This document shows positions 1-11,734 of a DNA stretch of 64,000 nt, piece after piece. The notes under the pieces are model-generated. The model saw nothing but the letters and a program-made list of their open reading frames with translations. It ran no database searches and had not been told where the DNA came from. Made by a program: the position numbers and the translations under genes. This DNA is from Ananas comosus (lineage: Eukaryota > Streptophyta > Magnoliopsida > Poales > Bromeliaceae): NCBI RefSeq assembly GCF_001540865.1, contig NC_033640.1, positions 5,654,681-5,718,680 of the forward strand. Reading direction: 5' to 3'. Position 1 is the stretch's first letter; every line of letters begins with the position of its first letter.

Positions 1-452
1 CAAATGCTCCTCGTGTTCTTCCTCGGTCCGAGAATATACCAATACGTCGTCAATGAATACCACGACGCACCGGTCCAATAGCGGACGGAAAACTCTATTC
101 ATTAAGTCCATAAAAGCCGCCGGGGCATTAGTAAGCCCGAATGGCATGACTGTGAACTCATAGTGGCCATACCACGTACGGTACGCCGTTTATGCACATC
201 CTTAGGCCGTATCTTCAACTGATGATACCTCGATTGAAGATCGATTTTTGAATATACCCTTGACCCTCGCAACTGATCAAACAGATCATCAATTCTCGGC
301 AACGGGTATTTGTTCTTGACCGTCACCTTGTTCAACTCGTGATAATCCACGCAAAGTCGAAGCGTGCCATCCTTTTTCTTCACAAATAGCACCAAAGCTC
401 CCCACGGAGACACGCTCGGCCGTACAAAGTCTTTATCGAGCAAGTCTTGCAA
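1..452 (-). pseudogene. gypsy-1 reverse transcriptase, N-terminal part (frameshifted, partial)
   Basis: Reverse transcriptase of a Ty3 element, which copies element RNA into DNA in the cytoplasmic particle. Visible blocks are the lead-in [15 protein letters not shown], then [21 protein letters not shown], and [13 protein letters not shown], whose Asp is the first catalytic carboxylate. The reading then leaves frame near 190: from there to position 1 another frame reads the [12 protein letters not shown] and FIDD blocks, the FIDD giving the other catalytic aspartates. The family's SGYHQ is SRYHQ here. A TAG stop at 453-455 separates it from the protease segment in the same frame, where gypsy-A has Gln. 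The gene continues past the window edge. Family identity is clear; it is a decayed copy. Confidence 0.92.
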
Positions 453-1220
453 CTATACCTTTAGCTCCTTTAGCTCAACCGGTGCCATTCTATACGGAGC
501 CTTTGAAATTGGCGCCGCCCCGAGAATCAAATCAATAACAAACTCAACTTCCCGGTCCAGTGGCAATCCCGGTAACTCTGCCGGAAACACATCCGGATAC
601 TCGCATACCACCCGAATATTCCCCAAATCCGGGTGCTCCTTTCGGGCGTCTACGATGGTCGCCAAATAGGCCTTACAACCACCCTTAATTATTTTCCTTG
701 CCCTCGCCGCCGATACGGTCACCGTGAAGCGCCTACTTTTACAAGCCCGATATATCAATTCTTCTTGATTAGGTTCACGGAATGGGATCACCTTACTTTC
801 ACAATCAATGACCGCGTAATACTTGGAGAGCCAGTTGATCCCCAAGATTACATCGAAGTCCCACATCTGTTTTAATACCAATAGGTCGATCGACATGATC
901 CAATCACCTACCTGTACCGGACAATCCAAGCACTCGTCATAAACACGAAACGAATGCTCCGGTGTATTCACCGACCAATAGTCCTCATTATGCGTGATCC
1001 CTACGTTATGAGCTTGTGCAAATGATGCCGCTATGCATGAATGCGATGCACCAGTGTCAAGCAATGCTCTAGCTCTAGTGCCTCTGATCAAGATAATACC
1101 TGCCACGACGTCGTCGGGGACTGCAATCGGCTGCTCCTCCACCTGAGTGGCAAAAACCAGCCTACTGGGTGCTCGAGAAGCCTCCGGTTGACGAAGCGCT
1201 GATGAATGTCCAGCAGACAC
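453..1220 (-). pseudogene. gypsy-1 retropepsin (aspartic protease) and linker to RT
   Basis: Protease that would cut the Gag-Pol polyprotein. The active-site motif LLDTGAS lies at residues 53-59 of this open stretch, followed by the hydrophobic ILGINWLSKY block (residues about 125-134) typical of plant Ty3 retropepsins. The C-terminal third (YPDVFPAELPGLPLDREVEF and following) is the usual spacer leading to RT. It lies in the same frame as gag and RT, so the element originally had a single gag-pol frame; a TGA at 1245-1247 upstream and a TAG at 453-455 downstream interrupt it. The catalytic Asp-Thr-Gly is intact. Confidence 0.92.
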
Positions 1221-1244
1221 GGCGGGTGGCAGTCCCGCCTGCTG

Positions 1245-2447
1245 TCACGGAGTGTACTGGACTGAAGCTGATGATGGAGCAGGTGACGCACCGCCCGGAC
1301 ACTCCCAACTCACGTGTCCCGCTAGGCCACATCGATAACACTTCCACTCGCGCTGGGAACACTCCTTGGGCCTATGATTCCCACCGCAAATCATGCACGG
1401 AAAGGAAGTCATCTGGCTCCTACCTCCCCGCCACTGTGATCGCTGAGGTCGCGGGGGTCGCTTAGAACTCGATTGCCCCGCAGATCCACTAGCTGTCCGC
1501 TTCTTGAACTTATCTTTTTCCTTGTCTTTCTCAAATGCCTCGCGCTCCTCTCGCGCAATAGCATTCCTGCGCTCTACCCAAAGTGCACGGTCAAGTACTT
1601 CCTCGTAGGTCTTCAAGCGGAATGCATGAATAACCTTGAATATCTTGGGTTGCAACTCGCGCTCGAAAACCTCCGCTCGGTCCCTATCACCGTGAACCAA
1701 GCACGACACGCAACTGATCATGTGCGTGAACTCCCTTTCATACTCCCACACCGTTCGGCTACCTTGCCTTAACTTGCAAAAATCCTCCTTGATCTTACGC
1801 TTGTCACTTTCGGGAAAATACTCCATCAATAGCATCTCCCGAAATGCCTCCCAAGTAACGGAAGCGGAATCCAACGAGTGATTCTTTTTCGCTTGTGTCC
1901 ACCATAGCCGCGCCAACCCCTCAAAGCAATGGGCCGCAAGGTGAACCTTATCCTTCTCGAGAGTGTAGATATCCTCGAATAAGGCCTCCATCGCGGCCAA
2001 CCACGACTCCACCGACCACGGGTCCTTCACGTCTCCATTGAAGGGTGGTGGGTTGAATCGCTTGAATGCCGTCAACGCCGCCAACGATCGCTCCTGCTCG
2101 GCCTCAAGTACATCAGGAATAGGAGCCGATGAACCCGATCCCGATGCCGTCAGAGGAATAGCCGCCATCGGTGCCGCCACCACCACAGGAGGTGGTGCTA
2201 CAGGAGCAACAGGTGTGGGTGGATCCCTCGGCACAGATGCCGCCACCGCCGCCTGCTGAGCCATCAACTCATGGAGCCGTCCAATTTGCTCCTCTTGTTG
2301 CCGCATGGCCCCGGCCAATGCCGCTACTTGGGCTCGCAGCTCGCGCACTTCATCCGATCCTGTTTGCTCGGGCACTTCATTAGGCAGTGCCGAAGTGGCT
2401 CTACGCGTGTAGCGTCTCGGGGACATTGTTCCTGAAACGTAACACAC
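1245..2447 (-). pseudogene. gypsy-1 Gag (capsid/nucleocapsid)
   Basis: Structural protein of the virus-like particle, about 400 residues. The first ATG gives a seven-residue extension before MSPRRYTRR; by alignment with gypsy-A Gag (31132 start, APPRRVTRS) the second Met is the likelier start. A proline/alanine-rich spacer (about residues 85-130) precedes the retrotrans_gag core (FNGDVKDPWSVESWLAAMEA, then LWWTQAKKNHS and EYEREFTHM). The C-terminus is basic and holds a CCHC zinc knuckle CYRCGLAGHVSWEC at about residues 370-383, preceded by a second Cys-rich segment, CMICGGNHRPKEC. The stop at 1245 is TGA where gypsy-A reads an Arg codon, so Gag probably continued in frame into protease. Apart from this stop the gag frame is unusually well kept. 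Confidence 0.93.
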
Positions 2448-2749
2448 ACATTAGTACTCGACACACGTGACTCTTACACGTTCCAAATAACTACCCAATT
2501 AAGCGAAAGCAATCAAGTATAATTATTTCCAACTCTCGGTGTTATGTAGTCGGCCGCCCCACAAGATCCCTTAAGAAGAAAACAATTAAGCACTTGAATT
2601 CATTTCTAATTCCTTTTAGAGAAGTACTAATGTCAACCCAATCAATTAGCTTCCGCAATTACCAAATCCACGTTAAACGTTTCCTAAGTCCCTATGGTCT
2701 CCAATCCTAAGGTTCCTAAGTCCATCCTAGACTTTTGCTTTTTTCCATC

Positions 2750-2761
2750 GCTCTAATACCA
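2750..2761 (-). other. primer-binding site (tRNA-iMet type) of gypsy-1
   Basis: On the minus strand this reads TGGTATTAGAGC, one mismatch from TGGTATCAGAGC, the complement of the initiator-tRNA-Met 3' end. It lies seven bases from the LTR boundary at 2769, the expected place for minus-strand DNA priming. Confidence 0.8.
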
Positions 2762-2768
2762 TTATATC

Positions 2769-5500
2769 TGTCATGCCCCAATCCCCGCCAATTTGGTCGG
2801 GTTCGGGTCACGTCAACAGATGTCGAACGGACAGCATCTCCCCTGTCCGCCTAAGGCTCAAACAACATGTATAATTAAACAAACAACAAAGAGATTTTGC
2901 AATTATACAACTCTTGCACGAGGGCAAGCATCAATGGAGGCGAAAGCTCTAAGCTAAACATGCAACCATACATGATATTTGATTAGATTTAAACCAAATA
3001 CAAGTGAACTAAAATTATTACATCTTTTTCCATTCAACCATAATTCTTATACAACTTAATCATTCCACCAAAACACATGATTGTTTACAACTTTACATTT
3101 CTCTAAAGAAAACTGGTCAATAACAGATAATCATATATAGGATGATATGCATGCATGCTTTTCCTTGTTTACCTTGGCTCATACCCAATTGAACCGGTTA
3201 ACAATTGTTAACCCCAAAACTCACCATCATGATTCCCGTCTACCGGGGGAGGCTTTAGGCTCAACCACCCGAGGCTTTGTCAACGGGGTACTTTCCCCAT
3301 GGTGTCTACACTCCGGAGTACACCGCTTGAGGAAGAGTTACCACCCTCAAGCCTAGTTAATGTGAGTATCGCTCCAATCCTCAACCTAAGGATACATAGC
3401 CACTATTCACAATGCTATTGCCATAATAGGTTTCTACCTATTTGATCATGCTACTTTCCAAGTCATATCTGTCACAATGTCACTATGGTTAAACTATATT
3501 TAACAACCAATTTCTCAATGCCAATCACATCTCTATTATCAATGTCACATTTGTTTACTATTGTTCAAGTCCAAGTCTCACATTCATACCACTTTAGGGT
3601 TCTACCATACATGTCCATTATGCTTCTATCATTCTCTATATTCAACTACGTTAGAAGCATGTAAATGAAATCAAACCAAAGTTCACATGTAATTTAACCC
3701 TACTATGCACGAATGACTATACATCAATATGCTCAATAAAAGGTGAAATAGACATAAAGGGGAATCTAATGATTCCAGCGTGCACCCCCCACCTTGAATA
3801 TAGTAGTAGGGTTGTAGTTCAACTCTCGCGATTTTAGGACGCCTATCCCGCGACCTAAACCCAAAAATAAAGCCAAATTAGGCCCTATATACAAGATCTC
3901 ATATCTAGACTTTTTGTAACATTAAACGAAGTTGTCCCACGCGTCGGGAATATGCCTAATTAGGTTTCCAAGAGGTCAATTTACCTCGGAAACAACCAAA
4001 GGCAAAAGTCCCAAAATCCATGCCCTAACAATGCCATATTTAAATTTCTCCTAGATTGATCTCATCTCTAAGCAAATGATAGTTTAGAATCATCTAGGAA
4101 GCTCTCTAATGCTATTACCAAGCCTCTAGAACCATTCCTAGGGCATCTACTTTGGATTTTAACAATCCACCATAAGAGGGTTCCAAGAAAACCATGTTTT
4201 CATGGTGTTCAAGACTCTAGCATGCTTCTAATGCCTCTTAAGAGACCAAAACTCTAAAACCTAAGGTTTAAATCCTAACTGTAGAGGAGTTCATGCACAA
4301 AACTTACCTTAGCCACGAGCTCACCCAAGATCCTTCTTGTTGGAGAGCCCCAAGAACCACCAAAGCCTCCAAAACCTACTTCTCCAAGCTTCTACTTCTT
4401 CTTCTTCTCCTTCTAGAGAAGCTTTCTAGAGAGAGAAAGAGAGAATGAGAGAGGAAGAGAGTTTGGAGTATTTCCTGTGAAGGGGAGAGGGGTTGGGTAT
4501 ATTACATGTTGTAACAATTGCAACAAAGCCCCCCAAAAGTCTTATTTGCAACAGGTCATTTCCTTGCTGCCAGACCAAAGTGTACCGGTACACGGGATGC
4601 TGTCACCGGTAACACAATTACGCAGAGGCCAAACCCGAAAGCAATTCTCGCAGGTTTTTCCAAAGTGTACCGGTACAAACCAGGGGTGTCACCGGTAACA
4701 CAGGCAAAGTTTCTCAAACCCGAGAGCTTCTCCCTCTCGGCCTGCAATGCTGTACCAGTGNTCCAAAACTTAAGGTTTAAAATCAAACCCTAGAGTTCTA
4801 CTTGCAAGAGAACTCACCTTTGCCCAAGCTACACCAAGATCCTTCTTGTTGGAGAGCCTCTATAACCACCAAAGCCTCCAAAATCCTCTTCAAAATCTTC
4901 CTCTCCACCTTCTCCAAGCCCTAGGCCAAGCTTTCTAGAGAGAGAAAGAGAGAATGAGAGAGGAAGAGAGTTTGGAGTATTTCCTGTGAAGGGGAGAGGG
5001 GTTGGGTATATTACATGTTGTAACAATTGCAACAAAGCCCCCCAAAAGTCTTATTTGCAACAGGTCATTTCCTTGCTGCCAGACCAAAGTGTACCGGTAC
5101 ACGGGATGCTGTCACCGGTAACACAATTACGCAGAGGCCAAACCCGAAAGCAATTCTCGCAGGTTTTTCCAAAGTGTACCGGTACAAACCAGGGGTGTCA
5201 CCGGTAACACAGGCAAAGTTTCTCAAACCCGAGAGCTTCTCCCTCTCGGCCTGCAATGCTGTACCAGTGACAACTCGATGGTTGTACCGGTACACTTTGC
5301 TCAAGAATGCAGTTTTGCGCCGTTTTCGATTCTGTTTCGCGCCGTTCGATGCTAAAACCTTTCTGACACCTCTTAAACTCATTCTTAGCCTTTCCAACAT
5401 GGTTGGAATGCTAAATGCAACTCGTCCATCCATCTTTTTCGCATACTTTAGTCAATTTGGCTAAAATTCGACAATTTCTTCCGGATTTCAATATGCTACA
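2769..5500 (-). repeat. 5' LTR of gypsy-1 (about 2.7 kb)
   Basis: On the plus strand it begins TGTCATGCCCCAATCC and ends ATATGCTACA, giving TG...CA ends in element sense. It is alignable with the gypsy-A LTRs, including the shared start, the TACCGGGGGAGGCTTTA block near 3240, the GCACCCCCCACCTTG block near 3782, and the CCTTCTTGTTGGAGAG block. The presumed U3 contains GTACCGGTAC and CACCGGTAAC palindromes at 4580-4615, 4665-4701, 5089-5300. A possible promoter on the minus strand is the TATA-like stretch near 4498. An N at 4761 and an exact 342-bp duplication inside it make its length uncertain. Confidence 0.88.
4419..5269. repeat. exact direct duplication around a single N inside gypsy-1 LTR
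   Basis: Positions 4419-4760 and 4928-5269 are the same 342 bases with an offset of 509. Identity stops exactly at the N at 4761, while the sequence just upstream of each copy is only similar. This is what a mis-joined gap between two diverged LTR copies would look like, rather than a biological tandem repeat. Confidence 0.85.
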
Positions 5501-5779
5501 GTACAAATCTTCCAATTTCTTTTATAATTTCGTTGGTGTCGTCTCACTGGCTACGTTGTAAAGAAGCTCATCTGCTAATAATAGATGAAGCGCACTCAAT
5601 TGCTTCCGCTCCATCTTCGTCCATGCCACATCCGTGACCTCCGCCGACTTCGCCTCTTTCCTGTTCAACGTTTCATCCAAATCCTGTTGTACGGGGATCG
5701 CTCTTACTTTAATCTGCCACAATCCGAAATTGTTCTTGTCGTCGAACTTCTCGATTTTGAATTTCGTGGCCATCTCCAT
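5501..5779 (-). pseudogene. copia-C1 Gag, N-terminal fragment
   Basis: N-terminus of a Tork-like copia Gag (UBN2/DUF4219-type). From the Met at 5779 it reads MEMATKFKIEKFDDKNNFGL, then a Trp and QIKVRAIPVQQDL, followed by VAWTKMERKQLSALHLLLADELL. The pattern KFxIEKFDGxNxFxLWxxKxRAxLxQQ is characteristic of plant copia Gag. An upstream in-frame Met at 5821 overlaps the primer-binding site and is unlikely to be used. The frame is open as far as the gypsy-1 LTR at 5500. It is a fragment of about 90 residues caused by insertion, not a free-standing gene. Confidence 0.85.
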
Positions 5780-5808
5780 TGATCTCTCCCGTAGATCGGT
5801 AACCTTAA

Positions 5809-5820
5809 GCTCCGATACCA
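5809..5820 (-). other. primer-binding site of copia-C1
   Basis: Minus strand reads TGGTATCGGAGC, one mismatch from the initiator tRNA-Met complement, two bases inside the LTR boundary at 5823. The mini-copia at 36623 has the same arrangement with an exact TGGTATCAGAGC. Confidence 0.8.
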
Positions 5821-5822
5821 AT

Positions 5823-6732
5823 TGTTGGAAATCTGGTAGTCACCCTGGTATTGAATTTTAAAAATCCTCAACCTGCTCTGATACCGACTATTATTAATTC
5901 GGTACCGCTTGTTGGGATTCTGCAATGAAAGTGTCAAATCGAATTTTTATCATAAGCATGTCTTCTCAGCAGGAGCTGATACAATGAAATAAGATTCATT
6001 AAATAAGAGAGAGAATATATCTAACTCCTCTTTTGCATAGAGTAGCTACGACCCAAGTCCTCTTTCTGAATCTCTCCTACTCTTCTCTCGTCTTCTATAA
6101 TCTTAGAATACAACTCTCCATATGCACCGGTGCACTAGATGCATTCAACTTGGCCCAAGCTCTCCCTGGTACGGACTCCACCTTTCAGCCGTACTACTCT
6201 CAAGAGCTATTTAATCTGGCCATACTTACCTTCTCACAGCCTAGGCTAATTAGTCCTCAATGCATTATATATAATGCATTATATATTAAATCAATATTAT
6301 ACTCTAATTAATATTGTTTGCAATCCGGTACTCGCACTGGTACCGGATCTTAGGAATCCGTAAACTGCTTTGATACCGATTGCTGTGGATCCGGTATCGA
6401 TTGTTGGGATTCCGCAAAGGAACCGACAAAAAATTTTTACTGTAAACTCGTCTCCACAGCAAAAGTCGATACAATTATAAAAGAGAGAAAAAACCAAATA
6501 GAAAATATGCAGCTAAAGTAAGATTCATTAAATAAGAGAAGATTACATATGACTTCTCTTCTGCATAGAGTAGCTACAACCTGAGCCCTCTTTTTGAACC
6601 TCTCCTGCCCTTCCCCTTCTATAAACCCATAAAAAAAGACTTCTCTCTTTTTCTCTCTCACATGCACTAGTGCACTAGGTGCACACAACAAGGCCTAGGC
6701 TTCTCCATGGTACCATCACCACTATAAAAGGC
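5823..6732 (-). repeat. copia-C LTR sequence, two tandem partial copies
   Basis: Two related blocks follow each other: about 5823-6315 and 6316-6732. Both contain a TGTTGGGATTC-type segment, AAGATTCATTAAATAAGAGA, GCATAGAGTAGCTAC and a short palindromic TGCACTAG-type motif near 6123 and 6667. The first runs into an LTR-start-like ACTCTAATTAATATT. The second continues beyond the solo LTR at 10984-11067 and 11586-11734, ending in TCCTAAACA. Either the LTR was tandemly duplicated or two LTR copies recombined. Confidence 0.65.
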
Positions 6733-9700
6733 TGTCACGTGCCGGGGCTGTTTTAGAAATCAGAGCTTGTGGAAAATGTGCTATTTTTTAAAAAAATTAT
6801 CTAGCTTACGAGACGTACAGATACGCCACAAATACAAAGTTTTTCTATCCACACAGATAGTCACCCTTATATTCACATCCATATATATATAGAGAACGAT
6901 TTAGCAAAACCTATTAGTTAAAAGTGCTCCCCACCCGGAAGCTTTGTTTTTAAACTCTAGATAAACATCAATCAAAACCATTCAAAATCCTTTTGAAAAT
7001 TATTTCCCACACGGAAACTCAATCTTTTAAAGTCGATTGCCACGAGAGTTAGAAAACTAAATAACTCAAATCCAAAGAACTAAAATGTCAAATCCAAGTA
7101 CATGCATAATCGAAAACCCAAATTCATACGAATCCAAGATTACTATTTATGCAATAATATTCCGATCGTCTAACTGAACCATTCAATTATTTAGTCTACT
7201 AAAAGAAGTACAAAGAAAAGAACCGGGGAAAGGACTGCTAATGCGATCTAGCCTTGTCGTCCTCACGTACTATCCCGACCCTCACCGCCCGAGCTACCTG
7301 AAAAATGGTGGGAGGTAAGAACATATAAACAAGTTTTCCCCTGCCAGTGGGTACCACAAGCCGATGAAGGCAAGCTGCACTCACCGACAGATGGAAGAGA
7401 TAAACAACAGTAGTAAACAGATAAATTAGGTATAGTAGCAATTCAATAACATTAATAATAAATGCGAATGTAACCGCTATTGCATGATCAGGTAGAAATC
7501 GACAACAAGCATAATCAACAAATGTACTACAACAGTAGCAATAATGACTGGAAAAGAGCTGCATCTACCACTTAATACATAACTATCTACTATTGTAAAG
7601 AATAACAAGATACACCAATGTATCAAATGGATGAATAACACCAACAACCAAATCAACTATTATATTAGTCTAAAGACCTCAGGCTAAGCTACGTCTTGCT
7701 CGCCCTCTCCCTCCCGGCATATAACCCTAACAGGCACCTTGTAGGGCTCATGAGTCGGATGTACGACTACTTTTTCGGAAAAGAACACCCTCTTGTAGTG
7801 GATCAAACCGCTAGTATACGTGAAGATGCTCACGAGCTGTGGCAATCAATACAATATGCTCAATGGACCACAACGGCAACTAGCCAAAAGAGAATCCACA
7901 AATGTCTGACCAAATCAGGAGCACTGTTTTCGAAGTAAATGTCACCATGTCATTGATCTATACGGTTTATATAATCAAGTCACCATGTACGAGATATGAA
8001 AATCATCATACAATGGATATACAATATCACCATGTAACTAATACGAATGCCACCAAGTCACTAACCTATAAGGTCTATATAATCAAGTCACCACGTACGA
8101 GAAACGAAAAGTCATCATGCAACGGATATACAATATCACTGTGTAACTAATATGAATGTCACCAACCACTGTAATCAAATCATGACAACTAATCATAAAC
8201 AATGCTACTCTACAACTAGATCATGACACCATAGATGAGAATAAATTGTAGAGTAAAGAACAGAAAATAAGTGAGGTACAAAAGCTCAGTAGACAAGCAT
8301 GTATATATATTACTCAAATCAAAGGGGGTACGAAGGAAAGAAATCACCGAGAAGGCACCGCTGAACTGATTTCGGATCGAAGCACCCACCTCTACTGTAG
8401 AATGAAATCGAGTCGTCGCCCCATGTTGATGCCACTCACAATCCAAACCTATGCAAAGTCCCATCCAAAACCGTAATTAGCTCAAACCTGCTAATCACAA
8501 AAGCTATGATTCTATGTGAATCCAAATAGGCGAACAATTTGATTTTCAGATCCTGTTAAATGGTCACCAAAAGATCGCTCGATTGTCGCACCGACTCGTC
8601 GGAACGTCACCCAAACCCACGAGGTGTGCCGAAATAAGACCCACACTTATCCTACCTCTTCTGCTGCCCCAACACATCAATTTAATGCAATTAGGGCAGC
8701 TGCACATGTAGTGCGACGAAACAGAAAACCAAGATCCCGAAAATCACCAATTTAGCTCCCGGGATGCCCATTTTGGCACCAAAACACCCACAGCCCTCTT
8801 GCTGTGACCAGAAGTGTCAAACCTCACACAAAAATCAGCCAATAAGACTCATACTCTGCTACGAACAGTAGCAACCCGCTTGACAAGAAACCATGCCCAA
8901 AACCGCTCTATTTCGGTATTTTGGGGTCCGGATTAGTCCTCAAGTGTTCCAAAACATCCCGAAATTCAATCAACCATTCTCACTATCTAAAAACACTCTT
9001 TGGGTGTTAGGACAGCCGCACGCTGAGTGGTGCGATCCGAGTGCAAAAACTCCAAAATCAATCTACTGGGCTCCCGAAAATCATCATTTTTGACTTTGGA
9101 ACCCACCTAGGGTCCATTGCTGGTCCGTGCTTTGCACCAGCGAGGTTCTAATCAGGCGACGAGGCTACCCTATTGCTGCTACCAGCAGCAAAACCTGTTT
9201 CGCGAGAACGAAGCCCGGAATCACCTATATTATACATCTAATCTACCGTTTACATGTCAATCACCATGACATTCCCATCGAGGAGTTCCTGGACCTCAAA
9301 CATCAAGTTCGAACCATTCAAGCAAGAACCCATGCTATCCGAGATAGCAACAACTCTCAACAAATACTAAAGGATCAGCTACGTGGAAATTTGCCGAACC
9401 AGATTTCTGAAATCACCGAAACAGGCTCCGAAACCCTCTCGTCGCTAATCTACCGCCTTCGTACTTTGATGATGGCAGTAGCAACCAGCCAATAAGGCAT
9501 GGGGGGTTCTCAGGCTATGCACAATACTAGAACACCAAAGCCCACCTAATAACCAGTCAATTTGACTCGTCTCGATGTTACGAGACTCGAGCTCATTATC
9601 CAGAGTGCAACTGACAGTCGGGGAGCATCAATACAATAAGAAAGTCCANCCAGTCAATTTGACTCGTCTCGATGTTACGAGACTCGAGCTCATTATCCAG

Positions 9701-10983
9701 AGTGCAACTGACAGTCGGGGAGCATCAATACAATAAGAAAGTCCAACAAAAGCATGAACCCGTAAGCGACCAAGTTCGTCGCACACACTAGAACCTCGTT
9801 GATCGCGAAGGTGAGCATGGTACTCTACAGGATTCCAGAAGTGCGGTGCTTATGCTAGGATGCTTGTCGAAGTCGCTGGTGGCCAAAAAATAAAGATTGG
9901 ACAAGATTGCCCCAAGGAACCTAGCTCTGGCAGAACTAGGGCTCCTTGTAATCGACAGTTGGCGGTATGGCAGTAGGGTGCTATGACGATGCGGCAGCGG
10001 CATTAGGGTCAAAACCTCAACCGCGGCTAGGGTAGAGTACAGGCTCGGGGGTGGCTTGGGCGGCGCCGGTGGGTCTCTTAGGATCGACAATATCGCTGTA
10101 CGGCGACGTAGTGCAATGGCGGCAACCGGGTGGTTCCCCACGGCCGTATGAGGTCTTCGGCCATCTCTTTGGCCACGGTGGCTCCCCAGGGCACAGTGGC
10201 TTCGGGGAAGCCTCATGGACAACTGTCTGGGGTCCGGTGGTGATGCCAGCGGCGGTCCTGGTCCACGGCAGTTGGGCACAAGATGGTTCGGGTCATCCCC
10301 CCACCCTATAAAGCTATTGAGGGGATAGAGAGAGAAGAATAGGATCTCTTCTTCTTCTTCAGCGGCTGGAAGCAGTGAGGGCGACGACGAGGATCTCTCT
10401 GGTAGGCCAGGGAGAAGGAGGTGAGGGATTAGGGCTAGGGTTTAAGGTTTAATTAACCCTAATCACCTCAAAACCTATATATATTCTCTTAATCCTAGAG
10501 AATAATTGCCCAAAAACCCACGAAACCTCAAAATTTACGATCCAATCCCCTTCCATAATTTTCTCTCGCAGAAAGACCCCTACTCGTGCATTTTTCACGC
10601 AAAACAGAGAGCCAGGTGAATTTAAAAAGCTAGAACATTATGTATAAATTAACCTATCTACGATAACGACAGTTTTTCTCAAAAAACATGCGTTGAACAC
10701 AAACCCGTCAGTGTCATTGACTCCGGCACAGTCAATCCATTGAAAACGAACTATTGGATCGCCCGAAACAGAGTCTGATACACGTCCCAAGCTCAGCTCT
10801 CTCCTCGGTCACAACCGAAAACGTGGGTTACTATTCATTTTAAGTGAAAAGTACTAATCGCGTAAAATCTTTATTTTAAATTATTTTTTACTGAAATTTG
10901 ACGGACAGTTTTAAAATTAAAATACACATGATAACATTTAAAAATATGATAAGTTTATATAGAAAAAAATCTCAATCCTCACA
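6733..10983 (-). mobile_element. giant solo LTR-1 (4.25 kb) with 5-bp TSD AAGGC
   Basis: The plus strand begins TGTCACGTGCCGGGGC at 6733 and ends CAATCCTCACA at 10983. The five bases on each side (6728-6732 and 10984-10988) are both AAGGC, so the block is one insertion. There is no gag-pol, PBS or second LTR inside, so it is a solo LTR left by recombination. It is a diverged relative of the solo LTR at 39367-44100: reverse-complemented, both share a TGAATAGTAAC block and an ATTGG...ACTGACGG block near the 5' end. Open frames inside (for example 9127-9495) look incidental. Lengths above 4 kb are at the upper end for plant Ty3 LTRs. A 96-bp exact repeat around an N at 9649 lies within it. Confidence 0.88.
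9553..9745. repeat. exact 96-bp duplication around a single N
   Basis: 9553-9648 and 9650-9745 are identical, separated only by the N at 9649. This is the expected trace of an unresolved overlap in the assembly. Confidence 0.9.
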
Positions 10984-11067
10984 AAGGCTCTCTCTCATCC
11001 GTACATCATCTAGGCTCATTCACCAATTTGCATACATAAAGCCATATATAAGGCTCTACCCAAGATG

Positions 11068-11582
11068 CACTACAACAAAAGCGGTCTATAGCGACACTTT
11101 TAAATGTAGGTACATGTCAAAAAAGTGCTGCTAGCTAAAATTACCGACACTTTTAAAAAGTGTTGCTATATGTGGGGTCGCTAGATATATAGTGACAGTT
11201 AAAGAGTGTTGCTATAACCTAAAAGAGTGCTGCTAATTTACTAACACTTATTTAAGCATTTAGCAACCGCCGAAACTCTATCTCGTTGGCTGCGGTGGTG
11301 GAGGAGGACGACAGAAAAGGCTCTTCGTCTAGAATTTCAGTGGATTGAGTGAAGAGAGAAGAAAAGATGGTAATTGATTTTTCTTTTTTTTTTTTCTTTT
11401 CTGTTTGTAATCGGGCCAAATGGACTGAGTGTGGTGGGTTGAGTAGAGTAATCTTTTATTTTTGGTTGGATTGGCTTTATATTTAGACATTAGTAGATAT
11501 TATTTTAAGTTTTAGGATAAATGGGACACTTACTCAAAAGTGTCCCAAACATGTGTCCGTATAATCTAATTCTGTTGTAGTG
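11068..11582 (+). mobile_element. CACTA-type MITE, TSD ATG
   Basis: Starts CACTACAACAAAAGCGG and ends ATTCTGTTGTAGTG, the CACTA terminal inverted repeat, flanked by ATG at 11065-11067 and 11583-11585 (3-bp TSD, diagnostic for CACTA/CMC elements). Subterminal repeats such as GCGACACTTTTAAA, GACACTTTTAAAAAGTG and AGTGTTGCTAT occur at both ends. There is no transposase, so it would have been moved by an autonomous relative. It lies in the copia-C1 LTR. A reverse-oriented relative is at 61085-61584. Confidence 0.92.
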
Positions 11583-11734
11583 ATGTACCCAAATTCTAGG
11601 ATAATTACAATTCCTACTCCAAATAGTATTTAAATTTATATTTAGTTTATCTCTAAAAAATTTAAATATTAATTAGAGTATAAATTTAACTATATTAGGA
11701 TAAATATTTATATTTATTGTAAAATTCCTAAACA

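Larger units (their letters stand above)
1..5500 (-). mobile_element. Ty3/gypsy chromovirus gypsy-1, 5' portion (truncated by window edge)
   Basis: Minus-strand LTR retrotransposon. In element order the window holds the 5' LTR (2769-5500), a tRNA-iMet-type primer-binding site, gag, protease and the first part of reverse transcriptase; the remainder lies left of position 1. The proteins closely match those of gypsy-A (23569-33890), which has a C-terminal chromodomain, so this is probably a Tekay/Del-type chromovirus (inferred from the relative, since the integrase end is not visible here). It sits inside the gag of copia-C1: copia coding sequence resumes immediately at 5501. The five bases after the LTR are GTACA; the partner target-site copy would lie outside the window. 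Gag-pol is broken by in-frame stops and a frameshift, so the copy is not autonomous. Confidence 0.93.
5501..11734 (-). mobile_element. Ty1/copia element copia-C1, 5' end (nested-in)
   Basis: Minus-strand copia element of which only the 5' end is present: LTR material from 11734 down to 5823, a primer-binding site at 5809-5820, and the start of gag down to 5501, where gypsy-1 has inserted. The LTR is interrupted by a 4.25-kb solo LTR (6733-10983) and a CACTA MITE (11068-11582). LTR identity follows from similarity to the copia-C LTRs at 36623, 37716 and 49931: shared TGTT start in element sense, the AATATTAATTAGAGTA tract, the GCATAGAGTAGCTAC block and the PBS context. The rest of the element would lie left of gypsy-1, outside the window. 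Confidence 0.8.

Noticed and set aside
4477..5207. Two identical 73-codon frames as a gene duplication
   Set aside because: They fall in the exact LTR duplication around the N at 4761.
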